64,000 nt of DNA from Azadirachta indica (taxonomy: Eukaryota > Streptophyta > Magnoliopsida > Sapindales > Meliaceae): contig CM040450.1 in assembly GCA_022749755.1 (NCBI GenBank), positions 12,918,913 through 12,982,912 on the forward strand, read 5' to 3'. The notes beneath the pieces are model-generated. The model had not been told where the DNA came from. It saw nothing but the letters and a program-made list of their open reading frames with translations, and did not search any database. A program made the position numbers and the translations under genes. Positions 50,286 to 62,229 of the stretch are shown in pieces. The number at the start of each line of letters is the position of its first letter. The stretch's first letter is position 1.

Positions 50286-51480
50286 TGAAAGAGGGTAAAC
50301 AATTTGCCCATCTTGAAATCTGCTCTCTAATCCTCTGAACCTGGTCATCAAAATAGCAGGCTCTCAAGTTCCTTGTGTAGATGGAGCACCCAAGGCAGAC
50401 CATGGGTAGTTATCTCTGTTGGAAAACCATAATTGCCTTTGTTATCAAGGTTATGAATTGGTGAGGTGATGATGGTTTTTGGTAGGATATTATATTTGAG
50501 AGAGTCTCACCTTATTGTGGGGCCTATAGACACTCGTGTCATTCCTCAATTGATTGCTATATTACTATATTAGAGTTGAGGGCTACCTCAAAGGCCAATC
50601 ATGTTAAGACTTCAAAAGCCTCAATATGTCATCAAAGCAAATTGTAGAGAGCAGACAGGGACAAACACGACTATTGAGACTAACATAGAAGTTACAACTA
50701 CTCAAGATCCACCAGTGCAGTAAAACATTCAAGACATCACTCAAGACACCACAGGTGGACAGGATTAGCTAGCGATGGTTAGCACTTAGGAGATTCCATA
50801 GAAGAGTGTCGATGTAGAGTAGGAGAGTGCTTAGGAGACACCACAGAAGGCCGTTATCATGGAGAGGGTTGATGCGAGCAAAAGAGTACTCAAGAGACAC
50901 TATAGGATGCACCCATTATGAAGAGGGCAAATGAGGCGAAGAAGCCATCATTAATGGACAAGCACATAACAGATCTAAATAACCTTAACGTGGTTACTGT
51001 TGATTTTTTGTCGATAGTTCTTGTCTATCGAGATAAGGATTACATCACCAAAGGAACCATCAAAGAGGATGACCCTATATGTGCATTCAATTAAGGATCA
51101 TCACATTCCTAAGATGACTCTGGTTATGCATTAGGGTACCAGTCATATCGGTAGGAGTCTCAGGGTTGAGGGCTTAGTACACAATGATGACAAGACAAGG
51201 GACGATAGTTTATTCTCAGCAGCTTAGTAGGAGGTCTTTCTATATTCATAGTAGTCGAAGATAATAGACTATTATCGATCTTCTTTTCTGTTTTACTCTG
51301 AAGGCTAGAATTTTAACTCTCTTTAAGTATTTTACTTTTCATGCCCTTTGTTTTCTCTAGAGGTAAGGTTTATATCCTCGTTCAATATTGTTCTTGTTTT
51401 TTCACTTAAATTAATGAACAGGTAAGGGTCCAGCCTAACCCCCCACATATGGTGGTTGCTAAGAAAAAGAAAATACCCTA
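50286..51480. mobile_element. ~1.2-kb insertion splitting the ~110-bp array, unclassified
   Basis: This segment is less AT-rich than the array on either side and has no unit of it. It begins near GAATGAAAGAGGGTAAAC and ends near CTAAGAAAAAGAAAATACCC. It contains a threefold approximate repeat of TTAGGAGACACCACAGAAG-like words (about 50785-50910). No intact frame longer than a chance level is present. It could be a solo or decayed retroelement or a retrocopied sequence. I could not recognise terminal repeats, a primer-binding site or a target duplication. Confidence 0.5.
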
Positions 51481-52570
51481 AACCGTCAATACCATAGTTT
51501 TAAAAAGTTACACTTATTTTCGGCTCATAAATAGCTTATTTCTTTTATGTTTTCTTTATAAATTATCTCATAATTAATTTTGCCAAAATTTATCTATATC
51601 ATAGTTTGTTATATTATTGTACTCATTTTCGACTAATAGGTTGCTCTGTAGACTTATGCTTTCCTCACGAACTATGTCATAAATTTTTTTTTTTTGGCCA
51701 AAAACTACTTACACTATAGTTTATTAGGCTATTATATTCATTTTCTACTCTTGGGTATCTCATTAGGCTTATGTTTATCCCACAAATTATGTCAGTCTCA
51801 CAAACTATATCATAGGTTTTTTTCTCAAAATCAATTTGAACCATGGTTAGAAAGGCTATTAAACTTGTTTTTGACTAATTGGTAACTGATTAGGTATGCT
51901 TTCCTCATAAACTGTGTAATATTCTTTTTTTTTTTATCGAAGACCATCTATACCATAGTTTCAAAAGCTATTATATTCTTTTTCGACTCATGAATGGCTC
52001 ATTAGCTTTATTTTTTCTCATAAACTATGTTATAATTTTATTTTTCTGAAAAACCATCTAGCATAGTTTGGTGTCTATGATACTCGTTTTAAACTCATAT
52101 GGAGCTTATTGGGCTTATGTCTTCATTCCAAACTACGTCACAATTTGTTTTGCTAAAAACTATTTATACCGTAGTGCGTTATATTAGTATACCCATTTTG
52201 GACTCATATGCAGTTCGTTAGGCTAATATTTTTCTTATGAACTTCGTTATAGTTTTTCTTTTGTCAAAAACTATTTATGCCATATTTTGTTGGACTATTA
52301 TATTCATTCACTCTTAGATATCTCATTAAGCTTATATTTTCCTCACAAACTATGTCAATATATTTTTTTTTTTTCAGGGAAAGAGAGGGGGTGTGCGCGG
52401 CAAGACAGAACCCATCTATAACATAGTTTGTAAAGCCATTATACTTATGTTCCATTCATGTGTAGCATGTTAGGCTTATATTTTTCTCGTAAACTATATC
52501 ATAGGTTTTTTGATTGAAGACCATTTGTACCGCAGTTTGAAAGGCTATTATACAAGTTTTAGCCTCTTGC
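51481..52570. repeat. ~110-bp tandem array, right part
   Basis: About ten further units. Anchors of the type CATAGTTTG lie near 51492, 51600, 51713, 51842, 51953, 52064, 52172, 52280, 52422 and 52533, usually 108-115 bp apart. The one at 52422 is longer because of a GGGAAAGAGAGGGGGTGTGC insertion in its T-run. The units are quite diverged, so the array is old. Confidence 0.85.
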
Positions 52571-53209
52571 ATTTTCTTATTGTTGACCAATTTCCTTCTT
52601 TTAGTTTCAAAGAATTTTTTCTTTTTTTGTTAATTTCTATCATCTCAACTATTGTTCCTCCTCATAATCACCAATAAAAGTTACCTATGAGATATATCAC
52701 CGAAAACATGAAGTCAAACTCATGACACATGACTTTAATTCACCATTTTTGGAAACAAATAATAACAAAGTTTGTAGGGATTTGTTCAAGCAGTTATTTG
52801 GAGATATAATTTGTGTTTGAAAAAAGAAAAGAAGTAATGGCAATAGTCATGGTAGAAAAAGTGATGTAGAGAAAAAAATGAAAAATAATAGAAAAGGTTA
52901 AAGATAAAAATAGAGATGTTAGTAGTTGTGGCATATTTAAAAATGGGTAGGGGAGAAATATGGCAATGGAGGTGATAGTTCAAGATTATTATGTTTATAT
53001 TTTAAATTAAAGATGAAAAGTATAGCATATTCATTTAAATCTAATTAATAGGGATAAATTTGTACTTTATCACTATTTAATGGATCGATGTAATAATGGA
53101 GATTAAAATATTAATCAATTGAAATATGTTTTAATTTGTTATTTGGCTAAAGTTTAGAGACAAAAACGTTATTATTTCTTTTTCATTTTTAATTAAAAAG
53201 AAAGGTTAT
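52571..53209. other. AT-rich spacer
   Basis: No gene or repeat family is recognised. A purine-rich minus-side low-complexity run lies at ~52815-52990. Confidence 0.5.
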
Positions 53210-53582
53210 TATCACATACCTCTTCCAAAAACTATCCTTACCTCCTATTTTTCACCATCACCTCCAAAAACTTATCCTCCTCCACCATACATACCATTCC
53301 TCCAACCATACCCACCACTACTACCACCAAACACTCATCCTCCTTATTCATCCTACCCACCATCATTACCTCCCTACCCACCACTCCTCTAACAAGACAC
53401 ATACCCATTACCACCAAAAATTTATCCTCATCCCTTCAAAAGCTCATCCTCCTTTATATCCACCACCACTGCCTCCATACTCAAGACTCCTTCTCCGACC
53501 ATACCTATTACTATCATCACCAAAAACTCATCCTCCTACTCCCATCAACTGGGTTACTCTAAGACCCATCAAAGTTTAATTA
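53210..53582 (+). pseudogene. Proline-rich (extensin/PRP-like) remnant
   Basis: The + strand is C-rich with runs of CCTCC, CCACCA and TATCC. One frame gives TYPPPPYIPFLQPYPPLLPP and PYSSYPPSLPPYPPLL before a stop. After the stop, YPPPLPPY-type words continue in shifted frames. There is no signal peptide, start codon or tail around it. It looks like a broken piece of a cell-wall Pro-rich gene. Confidence 0.6.
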
Positions 53583-54480
53583 CAAATTTTTTTTTCTTTT
53601 GCATTAAAACATTTGAGAAGCTCATGAAATAATTTTTCTTGCCCAAAGTAGAGTACATTGTATTCATTACTCACTAGATTGTAAGTTATAGTTGAGAAAT
53701 AAGTGATTTAAAAAAAAGAAAGAAAATGAGTTGAGGGAATTTTCGTAATTGCATACATTGGTGTTAATCAAATTACGATCAAGGAAGGCATATGATATAA
53801 AGTCAATAATTTTTATTTATGTGATAGTTTTTGATATCTTAGGAGAGGTATGTGATAATTACTCATTAAAAGAAAAGTGATAATTATTTTATTAATTAGG
53901 ATGGAATAGTCAGTTTCAATAAATTGATGGCATATTTTATATATATCAATAAAATAATTTAAAATAATTTATTTTTCTCAAACTCTTTTTATCAAATTCT
54001 TGTTACATTTATGCAATGTTCTCTTTAATTCTTGTGATTTCTTAGTTTCTATTAAATTATTATTTTGTCGGGACAAATATTACCCTCTAGTTAATAATTA
54101 ATTAGGACTAATTAATGAAAATTCTAATTATCTACTCATTTTTATTAGATATAATGTGATCTGTTTTTAAAAATTAATTATTTAAAAATAACTTTAAATA
54201 ATCAACATATTTAACAATTGCATGTCATAAATATATATACATATATATATATATTGCGAATATTTGCACTTTATAAATTTTTCAATAACATAAATAAAAG
54301 AAATTGCCTAAATAATAAATATACAAACTTGAACCATACTCTCTTCAATTGGATTAGAGGTGAGGGGGAGTGGGTGAAATTTGTCGACAAGTTTAACAAG
54401 GAACATTCCGTTTCGGCGAGTGCATCAGCGGGGGATTAATCATATTATAATATCATAATAGCAACTGATTTATCGCCACC
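53583..54480. other. AT-rich region upstream of the Lunapark gene
   Basis: No coding region is supported; an (AT)n-rich run lies at 54230-54255. The final ~100 bases probably include the core promoter of the Lunapark transcription unit. Confidence 0.5.
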
Positions 54481-54650
54481 TCTCTCAAAGCAGAGGGCTG
54501 AAATCACTCTCTCTCACTCACTAAAAAAAACTTTTAGTGGATCTCTCTCTCCTCATCATTTCATTTCATTGTTTGTGTTGTGAGAAAATTAGGGGAATTT
54601 TTGTTTCCATTCCAGAGTATTTCGTATCAATAAATATATCCGCTCTTCAG
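54481..54650 (+). other. Candidate non-coding first exon (A) of the Lunapark gene
   Basis: A CT-rich leader-like stretch (CTCTCTCTCACTCACT, TCTCTCTCTCCTCATC) ends CGCTCTTCAG before the donor GTAAAAAC at 54651. Plant 5'UTRs are often CT-rich like this. The next good acceptor joined to coding sequence is CAG at 57161-57163. Confidence 0.5.
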
Positions 54651-54939
54651 GTAAAAACAACAATGTCGCCCTTGTTCTTGTTCTAGTTATTGTTTACCAC
54701 TGCTTGCATTTACGACGTTATTTTCCTCGATTTGCTGAATAAATTCTTCATTTTGAACCCTATGTTTAAAGGAAATAAGAATTTTAAACGAGGGACTAGC
54801 TGAGGAGCGTAAAAATATAATAGTAATAAAATAATCATGTAGACCAATAAAAAATTTTGATTAATAAATATATTTTTTGTTAATCAACTTAGAATTGTAT
54901 TAAAATTTTTTGGACAACTAACGAATTTAGTTTCTGTTG

Positions 54940-55180
54940 CTGAATCGACACGAAGCCCAACCTCCAAGGAAACGATCTTTCCAGAAGTAAGTCGACTTTC
55001 CTTTGCCCTTCCCTCGTGTTAGATCTCGCCTGTAGCACGTGCGATTCCAACGGCGCCTTTACCTGTCTAATAACTTGACTTTTCGCTATACGAAACCGTC
55101 AATCATCGTATTGGTGATCGTGCTGTTGGTACGTTTGCCTCCGATCGTTGCTGCTCCCAGTTCTTCTATCTTCGATTCAG
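54940..55180 (+). other. Candidate non-coding first exon (B) of the Lunapark gene
   Basis: A GC-richer, leader-like segment ends TTCGATTCAG before GTTAATTTTC at 55181. It could be an alternative first exon downstream of exon A, or an internal 5'UTR exon. It has no open frame of note. Confidence 0.4.
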
Positions 55181-56028
55181 GTTAATTTTCTACGCCAGGA
55201 TTTAACTTGATCAATTCTAAAATTAGGATGCAGATCCCACTTATACAGTTTTCGGTGTATGCAATTGCTGTACTGGTGGTGTCTGTTTTATCTTGTTTGC
55301 TCGTTGCATATCTGCTTCTATGTATTTGTTTGGGTTGTTTAACTAATATTGAATTTGCATCACTTGTCTTTCTTCCACAGTAGCTCATTGAGTTTTCATT
55401 TTTTCTTTTCAAATTATATAAGTTCATTAATCATTCATAACTCTTGGTTTTGGATATCGGGTTGGTTGTAATTTGCAAAAGTTCTTTTAACTTACTTTTT
55501 TTTTTTTCCAAAGCTATGGATTGTGTTATTTTGACAATCAAATGTTCGATGATTTACTCATTTCTGGCTCTCTTATCAGCATTTTGTCATCTTGTGCTTT
55601 AGACATAGGCGTTGCAAAATCTTGGGGTTGTTCAAATTTTTGGATTACGCAGATAGTAAAGGGAAAAACAGAAGAAGTCATCAAAGTGGTTGAGACATCT
55701 TCCACTTCATTGCATTTTGTTACAAGGGTCTTGTTGTAGTTTTGTGAATGTAAAATCTAAGTTAATGGTCTTGTCCAAACTAATTAGCATTTTCACCCTG
55801 TTGTCTCATTTGCATTTGGTTTGTGTATGTCTATGGATAGTCCCACTGCTTAAAGATGATGATCAGATGTCCTCTTCTTTTTCTTCTTTTCCCCCTTTAC
55901 TCATTTCAGCATCTTTGTTAATTTGACGTGTAGCCAAACAATCATATTCTTAAAAATGTGAAACGTGTGTAGCTTTCTTGAAATGACTATAACAATTTAG
56001 AACGTTGGCTGAGATATATTCATGTAAG

Positions 56029-56383
56029 GGTGTGTTTGGTTGAATGGAATAGATGAAGGAATGGGAAGGAATAGATGAAAGGATTTTGACTTAATGAAGG
56101 AATCCAGATTCCTCCCTTGTGGACCAAGCACCCTGATTCTATGAGTTTACAATTTATATTTCATATTACTCCCTCTTATGAATGTAAATCTAATTCCCTA
56201 ATCCCCTATTTTACATATGATATTCTGTTGAAAAGCACCAGTCCTCTTGATTAATTGCTTAATCCTCTCTCACCTTTTTTCCTCCTCCCTGTAACAAAGT
56301 TTCATCATTTTCCACTATATTTTCAATTTTCAGCCCTGCATCTTCATCAATCTTAATCTGCCCTCTCAATCCCAAACAAATTC
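56029..56383. mobile_element. Possible MITE insertion in the 5'UTR intron of the Lunapark gene
   Basis: It opens GGGTGTGTTTGGTTGAATGG and may end near CAATCCCAAACAAATTC, an approximate inverse of the start. The interior is low in coding potential and has repeated GGAATAGATGAAGGAAT words. Boundaries are uncertain. Confidence 0.4.
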
Positions 56384-57186
56384 AGACACTGAAAACTTTT
56401 TTTCCTTTGATCAATTTTGTTAAGAAGGTAAGCATTGTTCATTATGCACTTTTAAAGAGACTTGTTTACTTTTGTTTTCTTATTAATAAATGTAGAGCCT
56501 GTCATCAACAGGATTTTCTGAAAGTTTGGCTTATTACGGTTCTGATTAAGAGAAAGAAAAGGCTGTTAAGATACTTTTGCCTAAATCTAACTGTAGATTC
56601 TTCATGCAAAAGTTAGTGCCTGATTTGTTAATCTCTGAACCACTACTGATACCAGGCACTTGTTGTATATGCTGGTGTATTGCTTTGTGCCTTTACTCTG
56701 TTATAGTTGAACTAATAATGGACTCCTTATTTTAATTTCTGTTATTTAGCTGATGAGAATTAGGGGTTGCGGAGGAGCTGCAGTTATAATGCTCTGAAAT
56801 GTATTGTTGTCTGTACAAGTTTTAATTATTTTGTTTTCCCTGTTGGTTTTCCTATTTTTGGTCTCCTCTTTCTGTTATATGCTACTTTTTCTGCTGCTGT
56901 TGATAAAGAGCCTCAAAGAATGATTGAAGCCTCATTTTATGGGTTTTGATATGTATGAAACCAAATGCAGAAAAATCTGCCAATGTCTTGGCATTAGAGG
57001 TGAAACTATAAGAAGAGAAGAAAGGAACTAGTATTTGGCATCAGGTAGATTACTGGTTGCCAGTAATTTCATGACTTTTCATGATGGATTTTCCTGTTTG
57101 GTTTTCATATCCTTTGTAATTTGACTATTATAGTTGCTTAGCATATTTTAACTTTTTCTCCAGAAGTAAGTGAAGCAGAAGAAGTA

Positions 57187-60004
57187 ATGGCTGAGGACAA
57201 AGGCATTACTGAAAGTGAAAATAAAGATTCAACTGCTTCTGTTGCCGTAGTAGAAAAGAAGCGCAGGGGTATTGTTTCTCGTATTTGGAATGGTATCTTT
57301 AGACTAAAAGGGGATGACTTTGAGAAGAGATTGCAATACATTTCTAAGGAAGAAGCCGCTGTTCTTTCTAGAATGAAAAGGAGATCCCAGACTTGGAAGA
57401 GGATGACTAGGAATCTTATTATCTTCAGTGTTATTTTTGAGGTGCTCACTCTTTTATCACTTATGTCTGGCCATTTTGGATGGCATACCTTTATCTTTTT
57501 TCCTGCTCTTTCAGTTTTTCTATCTTTTAGTTAAATTATTTTGCATCACATTTTGTAGCAAGGAATTTTAAAAATTTGCTGTAATTGCAGTAATCAGTCT
57601 TCGTTGACCAGTAACAGTTCCATTTAGTGAAAACTTAGACGTGAGTGTCAAAATTTCTACATTTTGCATGTTTACTTTTTAAGAAATCAAGTTGCTTTTA
57701 TCAGATGGCATTGGTGGAACTGATGATTTTATGGTTCTTTGTTTAATGTTTTATATGTCTGCACAGACCACTAAGTTTATAGGCAGAGAAGTTTACTTCC
57801 ATGCTAAATAAAAGATTTTACCAAGTTTCCATTGCTTTTATAACAACATTCTCATTGGCAAATTAGTTTAGCATTCAGAGTTGGAGTCAACTTACAATTT
57901 GAATGTTCTTTCACTTGTACAATATGTCTTTTGACTGAGAAATGGTGATTTTTTAAGTGTTCTAGAATCTCTCACTATAATGATTATCTTTACTTCTGCT
58001 TGCACCTGCTTAGATAAGTTTCATTACTGCTCGTTGCTATTATGATTATTTTCCGTCTGGCCCCTCAGGTTTTTGTTTTTGAAAATCCTACAAAAGAAAT
58101 TGTGGATGATTTGCCATGAAAGTGTAATGTTATAGTTCCTTGATCATTATATCCTTTTTGAAATGTGTAGGTTGACCATAATCCTTTAACTTGATGCTTG
58201 CTACTCTTGTTGTCTTAATTTTGAATACTTTCCTTAAACTGTATCAGTTTTCAGTTTATTGCAGTTGGTTATGCTATCATGACAACAAGATCAATGGAGT
58301 TAGATTGGAAGATGAGGGCAGTCCGAGTTTTGCCAATGTTTCTTTTGCCTGCTTTGTCTTCTCTTGCTTATTCTGCTCTTATGCGCTTCACAAGGATGTG
58401 TATGTCCTTTAAACCTTAAAACTGTTTCTATTTATTGCAATCTTTTTATTGATTTTAGAATGCTATTAATATATCCTTGGTTTCTCATTTATCTGTTTTT
58501 TTTTTCTTTGTCAATTGGTGGCCATCAAAGCTTCTGTGCTGCACATAATGGCCATAGCTGCATCTTCCTATTGATTAAATTTGGATAGTGACCGTTGTGG
58601 CTACATACTGTAAAGGAAATCATGTATGCTTAATATGGTAGCTCTACGAGGACAGTTGTTAACCTATATTTTGATCTGATGTTTATAGGTGATCGAAAGG
58701 ACCAGAAAACTTTGGAAAGGCTTAGGGCCGAGAGGCAAGCCAAAATTGATGAACTTAAAGAGAGGACAAATTATTACACCACCCAACAGCTCATTCAGGT
58801 AGTTATTCACAAAGTTTCTGCTGGGTGTTTCAATAGAATTCTCTTTCAACTTCTATGGATCTGTTAATGTTTTAAAGTCTAATGCCAAAACTTTGAGATG
58901 TAAACCTTGATTGTCAAGGTTTTGTTTTACCCTTCTGTGTTGCTTTGAATTGGCAAATTAGTCAGTAGGGAGAATTTTGTAGAGTTTTGCTATATTAAAT
59001 GAGCATAAGAATTGTTACTGTGATCTGTTTGTTATAGAGGATTAAGGACATTAGTTACATATGGAAATGGTTATTGCTGTGGTCCAAAGAAATGAATCAA
59101 ATGTTAAGTTCATATTTTTCCTGAAGCAGTTTTTATGTATCTTTTAAAGGCATGTTTTGAGGTGAAAGAATTCAAGTGTTTTGCAAATGCATGTGTTTGT
59201 ATTTCAACAACTGTAACTTGTACTCAGCATAAGCTCCATTATGCAGAGATATGATCCTGACCCAGCTGCAAAGGCTGCTGCTGCAACTGTCCTGGCATCC
59301 AAGCTGGGTTCAGATTCTGGCTTAAAAGTGTATGTCGGTGATGAATCCAAACTCAATGTCCCAACGGGGAAGAGCAATGACATGCAGGTTGTGCCATCTA
59401 GTGGTCTTCGAAATCGAAAGCAATTGCATACTAGATCAAGTAGTGCAGGGAGCAGTCCGTTGCCACTTTCTGATGAAGAAACCTCTCGTTTCGCTGGGAG
59501 TGAGGGTGCTCAAATTTCTGAGAATAATCAACTTGTTGTCAATCATCACTATCCTCAGGGGTCTCCAATGAATGACGGAGGATGGATTGCTAGAATTGCA
59601 GCATTACTTGTGGGTGAAGATCCTACACAATCTTATGCTCTTATATGTGGTAACTGTCATATGCATAATGGTGAGTCTATTATTACTATCATTTTAGGGA
59701 TGTTGCCACCGTCATGCACCATAAACACAGTCACAATTATTTGTTTTATTGCTTTTATGCAGGACTTGCTAGGAAGGAAGACTTCCCATATATTACTTAC
59801 TACTGTCCCCACTGCCGTGCATTGAATAAACCAAAAGAATCAGAAGAGCATGTTTCTGGTTCTATATCTGGTTCGCCTAATACAAGCTCCTTGACAACAG
59901 AGTTAATCAACAATGCGAGTAGTCCTTCAAGTGATGGCGTAGGTCCAAGTAATAGCCCTATTGGAGAGGGTTTGGGAACAGAGGAAGCTGAAAAAGTTGA
60001 TTAA
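57187..60004 (+). CDS. Lunapark-family ER network protein, five coding exons, complete
   Basis: Exons 57187-57441, 58255-58399, 58689-58798, 59247-59670 and 59763-60004 join in frame to 391 aa. Lunapark proteins stabilise three-way junctions of the tubular ER and in Arabidopsis (LNP1/LNP2) influence turnover of the fusion GTPase RHD3. An N-terminal cytosolic part ends in two membrane segments, at ~75-97 (NLIIFSVIFEFIAVGYAIMT) and ~108-130 (RVLPMFLLPALSSLAYSALM). A charged helix follows (RLRAERQAKIDELKERTNYY). The conserved RYDPDPAAKAAAATVLASKL begins at residue 171. The diagnostic zinc ribbon has CGNC at 304-307 and CPHC at 326-329. The tail is Ser-rich and acidic. The third exon only stays in frame with the donor GTATGT at 58400 (R-M-C-D-R-K-D-Q). 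The length is normal for plant Lunaparks. Confidence 0.95.
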
Positions 60005-61224
60005 CTTGATATGGTTAGGTAAAAGGTAGAATAGTGTGGAGTACTTGGTGGGATGAGATGTTTTACAGGAGTGTTAAATCTTTTCTGGCTTGAGAAGTGA
60101 TAGTTGGATTTGTAATCGGTGTTGCTTCTTGTCTGGTTCAGAAGCTAGGGACTATTGACATTACATGTGGGAAATGTTCTGTGCTCTATAATTATGTAAA
60201 ACCTTCTGAGAGACTGTATTGGGATCAAACGTGACGTCATGATCAATTTTGCCTGCAGCATATTATATGCCTTGTTGTGAATGAATGAGAGGATGTTTGC
60301 CAAAACCTTATGATTTACGGGAAGAGCGCTTCTGATGAAAGTGATCACGCTTCTGTATTTTTTGTATTTGTGACAATTAAGTTACAAATGACCCATGATT
60401 TATAGAAAATGTCTGAATGATCAACAATCAATCTTCAAATTTGCTTTGCATATTCCACTTCACAAAAATGAAATATGCCCCAATTATGACTTTTTATTCT
60501 TAAATTCACGAGGGCCAGGAAAGCAAAAGCAGGTCATCTTTGAAGTTGTTATTCATATTCGTCCATAAGATCTATTAATCATTTGCCAATAAATTGCCAG
60601 CGAGAGCAGAGTTTGTGAAATGAGGGATGCGGGGTTTACTTTGGTAGTTATTATTTTGTAAGTCAAGGTTAATTTTGGGAAAAAATGAATGAAAATTAGT
60701 GGGGGGCATTTTCGAATTTTACGGTGAAAGTAGGGATATTTTTGGTTATTTTCTTTAAATTTATAGGCAGTGTTAAATATCCGTAAGTTCATATATTGTG
60801 TTAGTTACTCCTAAATTTTCAAGAAATAGGAAGATATCTCTTAATAAAAATAGAAAGAATCCCTTAAAGTAAGTTTGTTATTGATATTGCCACCAAGACT
60901 TTGACCCATTGGTATATGTTCAGATATGCTAAAGGGAGATTTTGAGTCCAAATTCTCCCCAAAACTTTTAGGAGGATTTTCCCGCAATGTTTTCTATCTT
61001 CTTTAATATGAATAGACCATTTGCCTCTTAACATTTAAAAAGTATGTAAATTAGCCAAATTATGCTTATTATCAATGTATAATACCCAATGTAATATATT
61101 CATATTTTATAATAACATTTAAATTGTAATTTTTTTAACTACTAATACATCTATTAATATTACAATTAGAGTTTTTCTAAGAGTTTTGATACATATAGTT
61201 GTATTACACCCTAAAGATTTAGGC
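60005..61224. other. Lunapark 3'UTR and intergenic DNA
   Basis: The first ~400 bases have mixed composition and probably form the 3'UTR. After ~60770 the sequence is AT-rich, without coding potential or recognised repeat. Confidence 0.5.
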
Positions 61225-61675
61225 ATATGAAGTAGGGGTGAGTATAGTCCAGTTTGATCCAAATTTTGTGAAAACTAGACCAGACTGAAAAATCTAAATT
61301 TTTCTTTTTTGGAATCAAAATCAAACCGAACCAAAATAAAAATTAAATTAGAATCAATGCGAACATATTTTAAATCAAATCGAACCGACAGATTTTAGTA
61401 TGGTCCAGTTGGATTTTTTATTTTTTTAATTTTTTATTATTATTTTTTAAAAATTTTCACAAACAATATTATTTTATGTTCAATATATAAAACGACGTCG
61501 TTTAAATAATAAAATATATTAAAAAATATTTTCAATTTAGTTCAAATTTTTTAAGTCAAACCGAACTGAATAAAAAAAATTTATTTTTTGAAATTTAGAA
61601 TCGAAATGAACCCGTTAATTTTAGTTCGGTCCAATCTGATTTTTTAATTTTTTTGCCAACCCGTAACATGAAGTG
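61225..61675. mobile_element. hAT-MITE-like element, copy C, with ACGACGTCGT core
   Basis: It opens GTAGGGGTGAGTATAGTCC and closes TTTTTTGCCAACCCGTAAC, with inverted ends like copies A and B. The interior has AAACCGAACC and GAACCGACAG words and an exact palindrome AAACGACGTCGTTT at 61491-61504. It is the least decayed of the three copies in this window, and lies ~0.5 kb upstream of the ERV46 gene. Confidence 0.8.
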
Positions 61676-62005
61676 TGAGATCTAACCTCACATGCTGTGT
61701 GGAGTTCCACGTATAGTGGGAAAAGTTTTGTTTTCAACAGGATTTAAACGCATACGCTTAAAAAGAAGGACAAGCGAAATGCTAGGAAAAATCTGTTAAA
61801 GTTTAAAGGTATCTGAGTTAAAGTATATTTTCAACAAATTTCAAGGGGTAAATGTAAATATGCGCCTAAATGTATTCATAGCGTACGCCCCCTGGATCCT
61901 AATTATAATGTATCCGACATCGTTTCACTTTGGGTAACAACTTGGTCCTGGTCTGACCTGGTCGTCAAAGCGCAGAAAGCTCTATCATTCGTCTGTCTTA
62001 TTCAG
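61676..62005 (+). promoter_or_regulatory. Promoter region and 5'UTR exon of the ERV46-like gene
   Basis: From about 61880 the sequence becomes less AT-rich. The leader exon ends TGTCTTATTCAG before the donor GTATGAATTC at 62006. The acceptor TTTAG at 62217-62221 is followed eight bases later by the ATG at 62230. The transcription start is not determinable. Confidence 0.55.
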
Positions 62006-62229
62006 GTATGAATTCCTAACATCATACGATTTAATTTTTCAAGGTCTCATGGAAATTAATTCTGATTCCATACAATTTCTTCATCATAGATTTATTTACC
62101 TATTTGCCGCAGTTTAAACGAATGTGCTTTTCTTTTCAGTTATTCAATTTCTTATTGATTGATTGATACCGTGTCACTGGTTATTTAGGTTCTTGTTTTG
62201 TCGTTTAAATTGTTAATTTAGAGAAAGAG

